Shown here: positions 1 to 11,285 of the stretch, in pieces
How positions within the stretch are numbered: position 1 is the stretch's first letter
Layout of the letters: each line of letters begins with the position of its first letter
NCBI RefSeq assembly: GCF_015706575.1
Contig: NW_024037076.1
Span: 21,766,898 to 21,830,897 of the forward strand
Source of the DNA: Patiria miniata
Taxonomy: Eukaryota > Echinodermata > Asteroidea > Valvatida > Asterinidae
DNA: 64,000 bases
Reading direction: 5' to 3'
Position numbers and translations under genes: made by a program
Notes under the pieces: generated by a model
What the model was told of the DNA's origin: nothing
The model's database searches: none
What the model saw: only the letters and a program-made list of their open reading frames with translations

Positions 1-181
1 GACTCTATGGGGATTTTACTAACCAATCTAATTGAAACTCGGGGACTTTGGAAGGAACGGTCGCGAGGAAATTGAATTAATAGAGACCAGAGACAAGATT
101 TTAGATTTCAAATAAACGAAGGACAAACATAATAAAGCTGAAAATCAGGACTTAACTAAAACCAAAATGGAAATTAACTAA

Positions 182-347
182 GGGAATAAATGTGTGCTCT
201 GGAGGTTTTTATCACTCTGTTAAAGACCACTTAGAGTCTGGGTGCTGATAATTACCCGAGCCGGAGGCGAGGGTAATTATCAGCACCCAGACTCTAAGTG
301 GTCTTAAACAGACTGATAAATACCGACGGAGCACATATTTATTCCCA
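182..347. repeat. Long hairpin element A with GA-GCC-GGA-GGC-GA apex
   Basis: A perfect 35-bp inverted repeat (223-257 against 271-305) surrounds the 13-nt loop GAGCCGGAGGCGA at 258-270. Weaker complementarity continues outwards to about 182 and 347 (GGGAATAAAT against ATTTATTCCC). The duplicated copy has its loop at 39470-39482. The loop can itself fold as GCC/GGC around GGA. No coding capacity, so a foldback-type non-autonomous element is the best guess. Confidence 0.85.
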
Positions 348-3144
348 TTCATAAATACCTTTTCGGTAAGAAAAAATCATATAATTCGTTCAAAACATCC
401 CGATTTTGTTCAACAAATTCACTTTATGCTTTTTGAAACATCCCTCTTGCAAAATAATGGAGTGTTCAGCTGGCGAGTAAGATGTAAACAACCCTTTTAT
501 GGAGATTGACGCGCGCGTATCATGTTCTGCGCGATGTCGCGCAGAACGCACCTGGCGCGTTGCGTTTTGAATTTAGAACTATAAAATTCTGACTCCCTGG
601 TAGTGTTGCGCATGCCTACGTGAGGATTGTGAGCGTTCAACCAATGAAACGATAAGAGGCACTGGATTTTTAGGAGTCCACATTTTATTGTGACACTGGA
701 AAAGTGTTTAAGACCAGCTAGCCATGTCTTTATCACCCGTTTAAGGCCGGCCACGTGACGGGCTCTCGACCAATAGGAATGGCTAAACTGTCTGAGGTAT
801 TTATGAATAAAAATTAAAAGAAAACCAACATGACCAAATTAACACTAAAAACCTAAAATCTAAAATCAAGGACCAAGACTAATATAATACCAACACTGAC
901 AGTGTGTAATATAATGGATCATCTAAGACACTTTGGTAGAAAATCTACATAACATAAGTCGTTCATTTTGGTAGGTAGGTCTGTGAGTGGTTGTACCATC
1001 ACTGGCACTTGTCGGGTGTTATCTCATCCACATTTGCCCCCCCCCCCCCCCCCCCCCTTTGTTTTTTAGGGTCTGGCGCCGACACTGCGTATTATTAGCA
1101 CGTTCGTACGTATTATTTTGCACATTATTTTGAAAACCGACATGACTATATATATATATGTTTTTTGATTATTCTAGCGCTGGCTCAGCGGCGTAACTGG
1201 GCTATTTTCTGGGAGCACCTGGGGAGCACCAATTTTTGAGGGGGACACTGAAGGCAATCGATCAACTTGAGCGAGCGTAGTCTACGGAATACGCAGGTCA
1301 TTTTAGCGTCAAAAGAAAAAAAAGAAAAGGTAAGAATAGTACCAGCTTCACCTACTTTGAGCTCTGTTATACTAGCTGTTCCAAAGTAATATAATCAGCG
1401 GCCATTTTCCTATAGGGGGCGCTCTTCAAAACCGGCCATTATTATGCAAGCTACGCATTATGTGCCCATTTCAGGGCGCATTGTAGGAGTTTTGGGGCTG
1501 GGTTTTCATATTCCTCGTTCATATCAAAAATATCAATACCATTTTGGAAATTAGTTACTTAAAACAAAGTGCCGCAAACTTTTATGGCAATTTTTTTTAT
1601 CTGGAGGGGCCACATTTTTGCTCGAGGGGGCACATTATGTCCGCAAAAGGGGCACTTGGGTAAATGGGGGGGGGGGGGGCAAGTGCCTCCGGCCCAGCGC
1701 CCCCCCCCCCCTCCCCCCCCCCCCCCCCCCCCCCCTTCCGCCGCCCCTGAATACAATGTAGTGAGTCTATTGTCTTGTAGTGTTTTTTGTTAGTTAAAGA
1801 CGACTGCAGTTTCATTGGCAATTAACTTGCATAGCAAGTGACCAACGAGACAACCTTGCCCCTTGCCAATTCAACCCGGCCCACTGATCCCTTGACTAAT
1901 TCGCCCCTGGCAAACTCGCACCCGAGATTAAATTGTACATGTACAATGTATGTCCGCATGCAAGAGTTATTTTTATTGGCATATTTACTGAACGGCTAAT
2001 TTGTGTTGAGCCTATGCTTTTTCTGTCGGAGAATTGTGGTAGGCCTAGTGTAAAGCATTGCAGGACTATGTTTTGCATTTTTTGTCTTTTACCCTGCTCA
2101 AAATGTAGAACGTGGTAGAAATGAAACCTACGAGTTATTTTTTTTCATAATTTTTTTTAACTCCTGTGTATGGCCGGCCTGACCTACATGGGTTCAGTGC
2201 ACTAATTCAAGTGCGAATTTCTACGCGAGCTCATTAGCATAAAAAGTACCCCCCCCCCCCCACAACTTCCTTTGAAAACGAAGACCGTTTGGTATTAAAA
2301 ACGGTGGAATTGTGTAAATATAGTCAAGGATCAACTTTGTGGTTTTTGGGCTTCCATCTGAGGGCAGCTTGGTAAATTACGTTTGAAAATCGGGTCCTAT
2401 TTTGCCTGAGAAAGTGGAAGGATGCCACTTGTAAAATGGCTACATGCAGGCTTGGGAACTATAAATTATGTATCACTTTTCGGGAGTTGATTTTGTTTTG
2501 GTGGGAACATTTAAAAAATGTAATAGGCTAGTGTACCAGAAATTGAAAAGAAATGAAAGATGAAGGACAGGACAATAATTGATTTTTTGTTTGAGAAACC
2601 CCAGTGATGTCGGCTTGTGCGCGAGTCATATACTTCTACCAAGACGTGGCCTGATGGCAACATCTGCCACCGAGGGGCACAGCAGGGTATAGGCCTAAGC
2701 AGTCTCGGACCTCGGTGTACAAGAAAGGGGCGTTCGATTGACAAGTTGCAAATTTACCCGTGGTGCATCTTGTTGGGGGCTGTAGGGGTTGGAACACCAT
2801 GTGACCACTCCCATTCAGTCACTGACTGATGTTATACAAGTATCTCGAAATTCAAAAAGGCAGAAGAAAGCATCACAGATTTCAACATTTTCCGGGGGGG
2901 GGATACCCGTACCCCCTTGCTCAGGGGCGGCAGAACGCTTTTCAAACTTGGGGCAACACCAAAAAGGGGCACTTGCTCAGTAAAAGGAGTGCACCTTTCG
3001 TCGGTGCGAAAGGGGAGGAAAAAAATATATATATGGTCCCGTTTATTTTAGAAACCTATTACGAGGAACAAATTATGAATACGTTGTCCATGCATCTAGT
3101 CTGGTTCCCAGACCAAAAGATTCTGACTATTCCCGATGAATCTT
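348..3144. other. Repeat-rich stretch without a gene
   Basis: No exon-like reading frame is convincing here. The stretch holds long poly-C tracts (1037-1057, 1700-1735, about 2249-2261), a TA dinucleotide run near 1149 and degraded repeat sequence. Open frames around 1559-1821 are products of the poly-C and poly-G runs. The tract at 1700-1735 differs in length from its copy at 40903-40949. Confidence 0.6.
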
Positions 3145-3723
3145 AGGTCCGGTAGCCTCCGGTAATACATTGTATTACAATTTACGTCACGTGACTAAAA
3201 CGTAAGCACTATTTCACGTCGTGGACGTCCTAACGGTCCTACGTTAAGCAATTTTTTCCCCCGAGGTATACAGTTTGATGTTTCTGTAAGATAACATTGA
3301 CTAATGTTGATCTGGAATCTTCAAAATTATAGGCACCCAAATAGCACTGTTAGCAGGCGGAGCCGAATGAAGACCGAGTTTTGGAAAATCTCAGTAACGG
3401 TGGTCAAATTCAAAATTGTACATGACGCAGCAAAAAGTTCGCCTGTACGATCCGAGTATATTTGATGCACAAAATCGTCGTTGAATTTCAAGTTTTCTAA
3501 ATGAAAGCAATGAATATTAATTATCAACTCATTAAAAAAAAATCATAAGCAGTTAGCAGTTAATTAAACCTATATTATATTCGGAAATAATCGGGCGCTA
3601 TCCGATTGTCGACGAAACGAATTCGGCAAACTTCGGACATTTTCGGAAAAAGGAGGAATTCCTCCCGTTTTGGTCACGTGACGTAAATTGTAATACAGTG
3701 TATTACCGGAGGCTACCGGACCT
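3145..3723. mobile_element. Non-autonomous TIR element (579 bp)
   Basis: The ends are about 51-bp near-perfect inverted repeats beginning AGGTCCGGTAGCCTCC and ending GGAGGCTACCGGACCT. The inner edge of each arm carries GTCACGTGAC, and each arm holds a smaller palindrome (GTAATACANTGTATTAC). No transposase is encoded. The right end abuts the next element at 3724 without spacer. The duplicate copy is at 42359-42937. No clear target duplication is visible. Confidence 0.75.
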
Positions 3724-4238
3724 CAACCTCGTCCCCAGGGTGTCGAGCAGTACGCGCCCACCACTACCTGCTCTCTCACCCTGGTATTGGATCATTTTGC
3801 ATGTGCAAGATTTTTGCACACGTATGCAAATGAGGAACAGTCTGGTGCCTGGATATGCATTACACATTAGCGTTTGTTTTTGTATGCGGTGTCTGGGGTA
3901 AAAACAGAGTCAATTCGTAGCAGCGCGAGCACGGCGTGAGTTACGAAAACACGATTTTTGAAATCAAACTGTTACGATCTTATCAAGACAACATGCAGTA
4001 TCATATTTCATATTAATATGAGCAAATTGGAAAGGAAATTAGTATTTTCGAGAAGGCGTGGACGAATGATCGCGAAAACACGTACTGCACGTTGTGAATA
4101 TATAGCACCAAGTACACGATAAAAATCCATTACTAGCCAATTGCGGTATCCAATCAGGATACAGGAAGAAAGTTTCCTATCCAGGGTTTACTATTGGAAA
4201 CGCGGTTGGAAATAAAGTAAGCACTGGGGACGAGGTTG
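3724..4238 (-). mobile_element. Element with CAACCTCGTCCCCAG termini, copy 1
   Basis: It begins CAACCTCGTCCCCAG and ends CTGGGGACGAGGTTG, a perfect 15-bp inverted repeat. One subterminal region (GGTGTCGAGCAGTACGCG) and the other (GTGCTTACTTTATTTCC, read inwards) are the same pair found in the 18592-19443 copy, in opposite orientation, while the interiors differ. It is non-coding. The duplicate lies at 42938-43452. Confidence 0.75.
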
Positions 4239-5303
4239 CGTACCCATGGAAAGAGGCGAATCTTAGAAACGTTATTTTTCAGTCGGATACTACTTGTATA
4301 GCAGCAATTTTCTTTTTCTTTTCTGATCCGATGCTCTGGAGGATTTTTTTAAAAGGGAAATAAAGTCCGAAATCCGTACCAAGTTGAAAAATAGTAGCCT
4401 CCACTCCAGCCTGGTTTTAATAAAATGCCCAATAGGAAAGCGCACAGGTACCCCATATAGTTGTGTAATAAAAAATATCGCTGCCTGGAGAATCACGTGC
4501 TGGAGGACAAAAATGCGCGCTAGACGTAAAGAACGCAACGCCATTTACGCGCACAATGCGTGTCTATTTCTGTTACTTGAGACCTTCTGCTAACAAGAGA
4601 AAAAATAAGAGAACACCGTTCTCATAATGTTGGAACCCCATTCTACACTTGTTGTTTATTTCAAAATAGATAAATGATTATGACTATAGGGCCTACTTAG
4701 CAAAATTAGTTGTCTTAAAGGGAATGTACAACATTAATTTTTGCTTGCTGCAATTTTCAGAAATAAATGGATTTTGTGGATTAGTATGTTATAGCAAATA
4801 CTGTTAAAATTGACTTGCTTCACGTTTTGGGTTCGGAGATGCTGGAAAATCCAAGAAAACCAACAATGTTCTTGTAGTCTGGTTCCCTGACCCTCTTAAG
4901 ATGAAACGGGGCAATTTATAGACTTTGGGGAATTGTAACGTCAGAGAATCAGTCTAGCTGGCTTGTACCTCTTCACAGGTGTGTAATCAATTGCAAAGAA
5001 AATAGGGAATAACTAAATATGAAAAAGAAGATGCAGTTTTTGAAAACAGCCAGTTTTCTCCAACCCTGGTCGGCCGACCAGCGTTGGAAAAATACAAGTT
5101 TTCTTGAAAAGGTCAGCAAACCAGGAGCCACGATTTTACAGGATGCTTTGGACTATCATTCCCTAACAATCCAGTACGATATTTCGTGATAAAAATTTTG
5201 ATCATTTCGTGTTTTGATGTTTGCAAATGTTGTATCTTCCCTTTAAAACAGGTTTAGTTTACAGAAACTTAAACCGATTATCCCGTAGCCGAAATGAAAA
5301 GCG

Positions 5304-6619
5304 GTTGCAACCATAGATATAGAATAAAAAAAGACTAGATCGGCAGCGCGTGCATACGCGCCATAGAGTGTGCACAAATTTTCCCGTTCCCGCATGGACG
5401 CTCTACGCGCAGTAGTGGTTTGTGCACAAACTTGCATTTTTATGTCCGTAAAAGTAACATTTTTGACCAGTAGTTATTATGTATCCAGCAAAATTCAATA
5501 TGCATTTTCAAGCTGGATAGTCACCTCGAAGTTTGCTCCATTTTCCCCTCGTATTTATTTTTCGTTTCAAAATGGTGGTGCACGTTGCTAAAAATCTCCA
5601 AATAAATGTCAGCTTATCTGATAAAATGTGTATAAGACATTGTTTATGAAAAGGAAAACTCTACGTTTTAAATTACCGATGAATCATTTAAGAAAATTGT
5701 GAAATGTTTCAATGGATATTTTTAGAGATTTGTGTTACAATTATTATATTTTTGGGATGAGAACAATTTACTTGGATTGCATTATATAATTATGTCTAAC
5801 TTTTAATGACAATAATATTGCCCCTGAAAACCGTTTTAAGAATGAAATTAAATTACACTCCCGTTGTGTTCCGGACTTCTGAATAACCTAATTAACCCCT
5901 CAAGTTTATTTACATTGTGCTCTACTTTTAGTACCCATTTTGTATAACATTGTGAGATTCTTGCGCCTTCTTGAAGATTTTCAGATGCTGGATATGCCAC
6001 TAGAGGTCCAGAGAAAAATAACACAAATTTATTTGTTCTATTTTGTTTGAAAATAAGTTAGTGAAGGGCTGAGGAGGGGCGTGCATCCCCGGCCCTCAGT
6101 ATCCAACAGTACAAAACTGCATCCGATTACGGCGTATGTCATACCCTGAGGAGGGACAATGTAAAAAAAAAATGTCTGGGTGTTGTCCCGTGAAGCTGCC
6201 GTGAATTTAAATTAAAGGACAGCGCAACAACTACGGAAATAAGACGTTCAAAATGATCATTGTTCTGTTTGTTGATGAAGAAAATAACACTCAAACACCT
6301 GGATGCAAGTTTTTTTTAAGCAACGCGCACCAGCATTTTAAAACGGGAAATAAATACGAGAAATAAATGGACCAAACTTCGAAATGAACATGCAGCTTGA
6401 TATAACCCATTTTGAATTTTGTTGAAGAAATTACTACTACGGGTCAAAAATTTGGCGGACATAAAAATATGTCATTCCATACAAACCTACGGAAAAAAAG
6501 GTGCGCGTAACGCGCACAACTTTTGCCCCACGTGCTAAAAAATGGCGCCGCCCATGGCAGAACGCGCGTCTGTACGCACTGCCGATCTAGTCTTTTTATT
6601 CTATATCTTTAGTTGCAAC
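5304..6619. mobile_element. TIR element with GTTGCAAC ends (1.3 kb)
   Basis: Left sequence GTTGCAACCATAGATATAG and right sequence CTATATCTTTAGTTGCAAC are inverted repeats continuing about 50 bp inward through GACTAGATCGGCAG on both sides. No intact transposase frame is present inside. The duplicate copy is 44521-45837, and a lone related end is seen at about 47395-47455. Confidence 0.65.
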
Positions 6620-7221
6620 GTGCAAGCGGGCGTGAGCGCAGCACGTAAATACTCGGTGCGCATTTCCAGCTTCACGCGTGTTCAGCTAGGTCACGTGTAG
6701 TCTATGTTATACGCGTGACCAGATTCGCTGATTAATTAGGCAAGACCCCGCCATTTGACTTCCTAGATTTTGACCAGTCAGCGGGCGCTTTCTATATCGG
6801 GTCTTCGGTCATTCACCCGTTGCGCGTCATAGACAATGGATAAAAAAAGTGTGTCACGCGCTCTGTATCATGTTACGCGATAACGCGCCCGGTTGCTGTT
6901 GAATTACAAAACACTCAGCCTCGACTCCATGGGTGCGTGCCTTGCACACGCAAGGCATGATGGGAAACAACATTGCTCAGCCTAGATCTCGTACCTATGG
7001 GAACGAGGTTGCACTGCATTCGAATTGACCAATTTCAAATTGACCAATCAAACCATTTAGTCCTGATTTAGGAATAAAATGACGTCACGATTTAGTACAG
7101 TCCGACTCCGATTGGCTTGCGCGCGGCTAGACATATCAGACGTTATAGCCTACAGGAAACTTGCTCTGTGGATAACGGGTGATACTCCGACTAGGTTACG
7201 GAGGGCAATTACATTTGTTAT

Positions 7222-7292
7222 CAACCTCGTCCCCAGTGCTTACTTTATTTCCAACCTCGTTTCCAATAGTAAGCCCTGGATAGGAAACCTTT
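7222..7292 (+). mobile_element. Left end of a CAACCTCGTCCCCAG element, cut by the gap
   Basis: CAACCTCGTCCCCAG followed by GTGCTTACTTTATTTCC matches the left ends at 18592 and 46440. It faces the 3724-4238 copy in inverted orientation over more than 100 bp, as the duplicate at 46440-46572 shows. The element is interrupted by the N run, so its right end is unknown. Confidence 0.65.
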
Positions 7293-7792
7293 NNNNNNNN
7301 NNNNNNNNNNNNNNNNNNNNNNNNNNNNNNNNNNNNNNNNNNNNNNNNNNNNNNNNNNNNNNNNNNNNNNNNNNNNNNNNNNNNNNNNNNNNNNNNNNNN
7401 NNNNNNNNNNNNNNNNNNNNNNNNNNNNNNNNNNNNNNNNNNNNNNNNNNNNNNNNNNNNNNNNNNNNNNNNNNNNNNNNNNNNNNNNNNNNNNNNNNNN
7501 NNNNNNNNNNNNNNNNNNNNNNNNNNNNNNNNNNNNNNNNNNNNNNNNNNNNNNNNNNNNNNNNNNNNNNNNNNNNNNNNNNNNNNNNNNNNNNNNNNNN
7601 NNNNNNNNNNNNNNNNNNNNNNNNNNNNNNNNNNNNNNNNNNNNNNNNNNNNNNNNNNNNNNNNNNNNNNNNNNNNNNNNNNNNNNNNNNNNNNNNNNNN
7701 NNNNNNNNNNNNNNNNNNNNNNNNNNNNNNNNNNNNNNNNNNNNNNNNNNNNNNNNNNNNNNNNNNNNNNNNNNNNNNNNNNNNNNNNNNNN
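7293..7792. other. Assembly gap of 500 N
   Basis: Exactly 500 unresolved bases, a conventional placeholder length, so true size is unknown. Reading frames drawn across it are meaningless. Confidence 0.99.
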
Positions 7793-7950
7793 CTTGCTTT
7801 TTCTTTTTCTTTTGAATTCGTAAACCATAAAAATTAATCAATATGCAAACTTATCTATGCAATTGCTCGGCGACTGAATCAATTTTCCTTGTTTTGTTTT
7901 ATTTGCCTGTTTGGTCCATTGGTAGGTGAAGGCAGTCACATGTTCTTTTC
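7793..7950 (+). repeat. Fragment of the 18592-19443 element family
   Basis: The 155 bases after the gap match 18868-19018 almost perfectly and then diverge after the word CACATGT. Together with the left end at 7222 before the gap, this suggests that one CAACCTCG-type element spans the gap. Confidence 0.7.
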
Positions 7951-8740
7951 TTTTTTCTCTGGGAGCGGGGGCAAGTGACATCAACCGACTTCACTGTAAC
8001 TCAGGATTACAACTTCTACTCAAGCTGAAAAGACATAATAACTACCAGTGAAATAAGTGTCTCTACAGTCGGTTATTTCAACAGCTTAATAACAAAAACT
8101 AGAAATATGTGCCAATGGTGTATCCATTGCCAATAGCCACATTTGTTACCAAGGAATACCTCGAATTCCCAATCTCATCACGCACGACATGTTTTGGCTA
8201 CAGAGGTTCTGAATTTGTCATGTTTTGTGCGGAGTCCCGTCCATCCTTTCTCTATGATACAACTGCCCCAGCATGTATGCAGCTCGGAGTGTGGGCCATG
8301 TGTGGTGACTGTGTCCTCCAGCAACAGAGGGCTTAGGCATGTCCATGATGATTAGGGAATTTAGGCTCCGTAGGTAAAAGTAGAGTTGTTCGATCTACAG
8401 GATAAAAGTCAAGAGTTGAAAGTCCCAAGTTCCAGAGTTGTCTCCATAAGTGGTGTAATTCATGTATACCACTTTTTTGTAGCATGATAATGATGTATAT
8501 ACAGAAAAACACAAGACTAACAAAATTGGAGGGTAACACCGAAATTATGCATTAGCTTTGTTACGTTACTCGTCTAGTTTGTTATGAAGATTCATTTGAC
8601 CAAGGTCTTTTGAATTTGGCTAGTTATAATATACATTTCTCTTTCGTGAACAAAAAAAAAACATTTCAGTAAGGTCAACACAAAAAGTATCACCATAAGT
8701 ACATTTATAACAACTAAATAAACATTAATTTTATTTCCAG

Positions 8741-8958
8741 AGGAGTTAGGAAATGCATGAATGAAAATGGGGATGTTGGTTCATGCCAAGTTCTTCTCAC
8801 TGCAATAGCCACCAGTTATTGTGAGTACGATCCACACATAGACAACATGGCAACCAACTGCACCAACTGTCCGGTATCGGTATCTCTGTCTGGACAGCTA
8901 GCGAATTGTTTTTCAAACACTTCTGCTATACAATTGATTGCAAGACATCCAGGAACAG
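8741..8958 (+). CDS. Candidate internal exon, cysteine-rich, unrecognised
   Basis: An acceptor-like TTATTTCCAG precedes and a GT (ACAG/GTTAGA) follows an open frame with codons starting at 8742. The peptide is about 72 residues with seven cysteines, begins GVRKCMNENGDVGSC and has CTNCPVSV in the middle. The spacing is reminiscent of extracellular cysteine-rich modules (the GVRKC start recalls a thrombospondin type 1 repeat), but I cannot assign a family. No neighbouring exons were found with confidence. It could be a real exon of a gene extending across the gap, a fragment of one, or chance. Confidence 0.3.
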
Positions 8959-9661
8959 GTTAGAAACCATCACACTCGCGTAACGGAGAGCCAAGTGGCA
9001 CAATTGAACAAAATCTGTGTGTTGTTGAACAGCGAGCATGTCCGAGTCGGTTTCGGCGACTGGTGGAACTTGTGTAGAACTGGCTTGAAATTGAGAGTCT
9101 GATTCCTGCGTGGTTATTGCAGCTAAAGTCTGGATATCGCTCGAGCTATGTGAACTTCATTCAAATTACCATGGAGTTCTCTTTAATAAGCTTGGAATAT
9201 CAGTTGTTGAACAGGCTTCCTGTATATTTTCCAAGCAAATCAGGCTTCTTTTGTCAACGAGGTCAACGAGGTCGTCGAGGGGAATATTATCACGTACGTT
9301 TGCCTCTCTTTTCTTGTTAATCGGCAACGGTACAGGATTGTTCAATACCCACGACAGATATGCACGCGCGTTTCTTTTTACGGCATGGAAAGCCGTGCCA
9401 GTTGTACAGGTATGACTTTGATTCACGGAAACAAGCCTGAAATTTGTTCCAAGTCCCAATCTTTAGCAAGTGGTTAAACAGGTGAACATTTCTTGCAAAA
9501 CACAGACCGAACATATTGACGATGGTTACAACGTCAATTAAAATAACCAGCTTTGCTTTGGACGTTCAAAAGCAGTCAGGTTCACAATGTGTTTTCGTTG
9601 GTTTTTTTTTTGGGGGGGGGGATTAACAAAACTATACATTTTTGAAAACGTGATTGTAACA
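8959..9661. other. Unassigned stretch
   Basis: Overlapping open frames exist on both strands at about 9110-9460, the longest being 97 codons on the minus strand. None has a recognisable domain or a clear splice context. A G-rich tract lies at about 9612-9621. Confidence 0.4.
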
Positions 9662-9788
9662 TGTAAGTACACATGTGTGACCCTTGAAATACATACTTGT
9701 TAGGTCAGGCCAGAAGTATGGTCAGACATCAGACCACTTGCTCATTGTAGATTACTACTCGAGTTTCTTTGAGTTAACCCAATTGACC

Positions 9789-10311
9789 ATAGTCACCGTT
9801 TTAGCCGATTTTCGGCTAACTTTGACAGATTTTTTTGTTAAAAAAACGAGTTTGACAGGAAATTTGACAGAATGGATTTTTTGGGGGCAGATTTCTGGCA
9901 GATTTTTGCAAAAATGGTTATTTGACAGAAAAACATAGCAAATTCGAAAAAAAGGTAGATTTGTTTAAAAAAGCTTCAATCTGTTCAAACAAACCCTTGC
10001 AAAATAGGACAGGTTGCTTTGTCTAAGTGCTGAGGTTCACTGGGAATCGGGTTTCGTCGTGACGCAACCTCGTTTTGACTGAAATTTACGCAATTTCATA
10101 ACACCTTTATATGACTATAGATTGTTTATTATGTAATTTGAACCTTAATTAAAGCAATATTACAACATCTGCATGTGATTTTAAGTGTTTATAGTGTATT
10201 TCGAGTAATTCATGGGAATTTGGCAAATTTCTGATAAATCTGACATATTTTTGAAGTGCATTTAGCAGAATTTGCATGGCCATGACCTTACGGTCACACT
10301 GCAATTGACCT
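9789..10311. mobile_element. Insertion nested in the LTR fossil, 9-bp TSD
   Basis: The word CAATTGACC occurs at 9780-9788 and again at 10312-10320, flanking 523 bp of unrelated AT-rich sequence placed inside the integrase remnant. This is a clear target-site duplication. The right end (CCTTACGGTCACACTG) resembles sequence near 21205-21220, so this is a dispersed family. No protein is encoded. Confidence 0.7.
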
Positions 10312-11057
10312 CATTTCCAACAAGTCAAAAAGTGATCAACATTTGCAATCAACACTTTGCGAGATATGGAATTTCAGAAACAGTGATCTCTGACAATGGA
10401 CCGCAATACTCCAGTGAACAATTTCAGAATTTTGCAAAAGAGTACGATTTCAATCACGTAACTTCATCACCAAATTTCCCTCGTAGCAATGGAAAAGCTG
10501 AAAAGACTGTTCAGCTTGCAAAAAAGCCAAAGAAGATGGGACAGATCCATACTTGGCATTACTAAACCATCGAAACACACCAGTCGAAGGGTTAAATGCA
10601 AGCCTAGCACAAATGTTCATGCAAAGACGAACAAGGACAACAATTCCAACATCTAGTAAATTACAAGAACCCAACGTTGTCCCTAAAGTAACAGAAAACT
10701 GGTCATCAAGCAACAACATCAGTTAAGTCAAAAAAAAAGAAAAAAAGAAGCAAACTAAGAGCATCATTGATAAATTATCGAAATGCATTGATATTCAAAA
10801 ACAGATAATTTTGAAATTCAGATGATTTCTCCAATGTACTTCCCCACAAAACAACTGATGTATTATTACTACCCAGTACATGTTACCTTTTAAAATTAAA
10901 TGTTGCTCATAATGTCTAATAATATCTTAAATAATGTATGAATGATTTATTGATGATTTTACAACATTTGTATTAAAAACAGGAGACATGCATTATAATT
11001 GTGTAATTAAAAAAATAAACATTCAATTCAACTGTTTTGAATTTGTAAAAAGGGGGA

Positions 11058-11285
11058 TGTAAGTACACATGTGTGACCCTTGACATACATAATAGGTCAG
11101 GCCAGAAGTATGGTCAGACATCAGACCACTTCAGACCACCTCCCACCAATGAAAACCCATTGTAATATGACTCCTCAGGAAACACCCAATATTCTGTGTT
11201 GTCTCCTGTGTACGTATTCTTCACTTGGTTATGAGCACTCAATAAAACAACACTGAGATCTTAATGCCGTGTCTTAGATCTTACA
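11058..11285 (+). repeat. 3' LTR of the fossil
   Basis: A 228-bp unit starting TG and ending CA, with an AATAAA polyadenylation-type signal at about 11241 near its end. It matches the partial 5' copy at 9662-9749. Confidence 0.8.

Larger units (their letters stand above)
1..7292. repeat. Segmental duplication, copy 1 (7.3 kb)
   Basis: This block matches 39213-46510 in the same orientation at an offset of about 39212, from the first base of the window to the last base before the N gap. Differences are mainly homopolymer lengths, a few single bases and one short replaced patch near 1145-1180. It contains no convincing gene, only nested inverted-repeat elements and poly-C tracts. Because the copy ends exactly at an assembly gap, it may be a second assembly of the same locus and not a true duplication. 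Confidence 0.95.
9662..11285 (+). mobile_element. LTR retroelement fossil (Ty3/gypsy-type), broken
   Basis: A TG-starting LTR-like sequence at 9662 reappears as a 228-bp LTR at 11058-11285 that starts TGTAAGTACACATG and ends TTACA. A purine-rich tract (AAAAAGGGGGA) sits just before the 3' copy, where a polypurine primer is expected. Between them are integrase core remnants: LLIVDYYS near 9740, and ETVISDNGPQYSSEQF with FPRSNGKAEKTVQ near 10375-10520, typical of the Ty3/gypsy integrase. Most of the internal region is missing and it is clearly defunct. The two LTR pieces differ at several positions, suggesting moderate age. Confidence 0.85.

Noticed and set aside
1559-1821. Gly- or Pro-rich frames at 1.6-1.8 kb and 40.8-41.0 kb
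   Set aside because: They come from poly-C/poly-G runs whose length differs between the two copies.
7079-7841. Open frames of about 200-250 codons near 7.1-7.8 kb
   Set aside because: They are made almost wholly of the 500 N gap.
9166-9459. 97-codon minus-strand frame
   Set aside because: Reasonable composition but no recognisable domain, no splice context and overlapping plus-strand frames of similar length.
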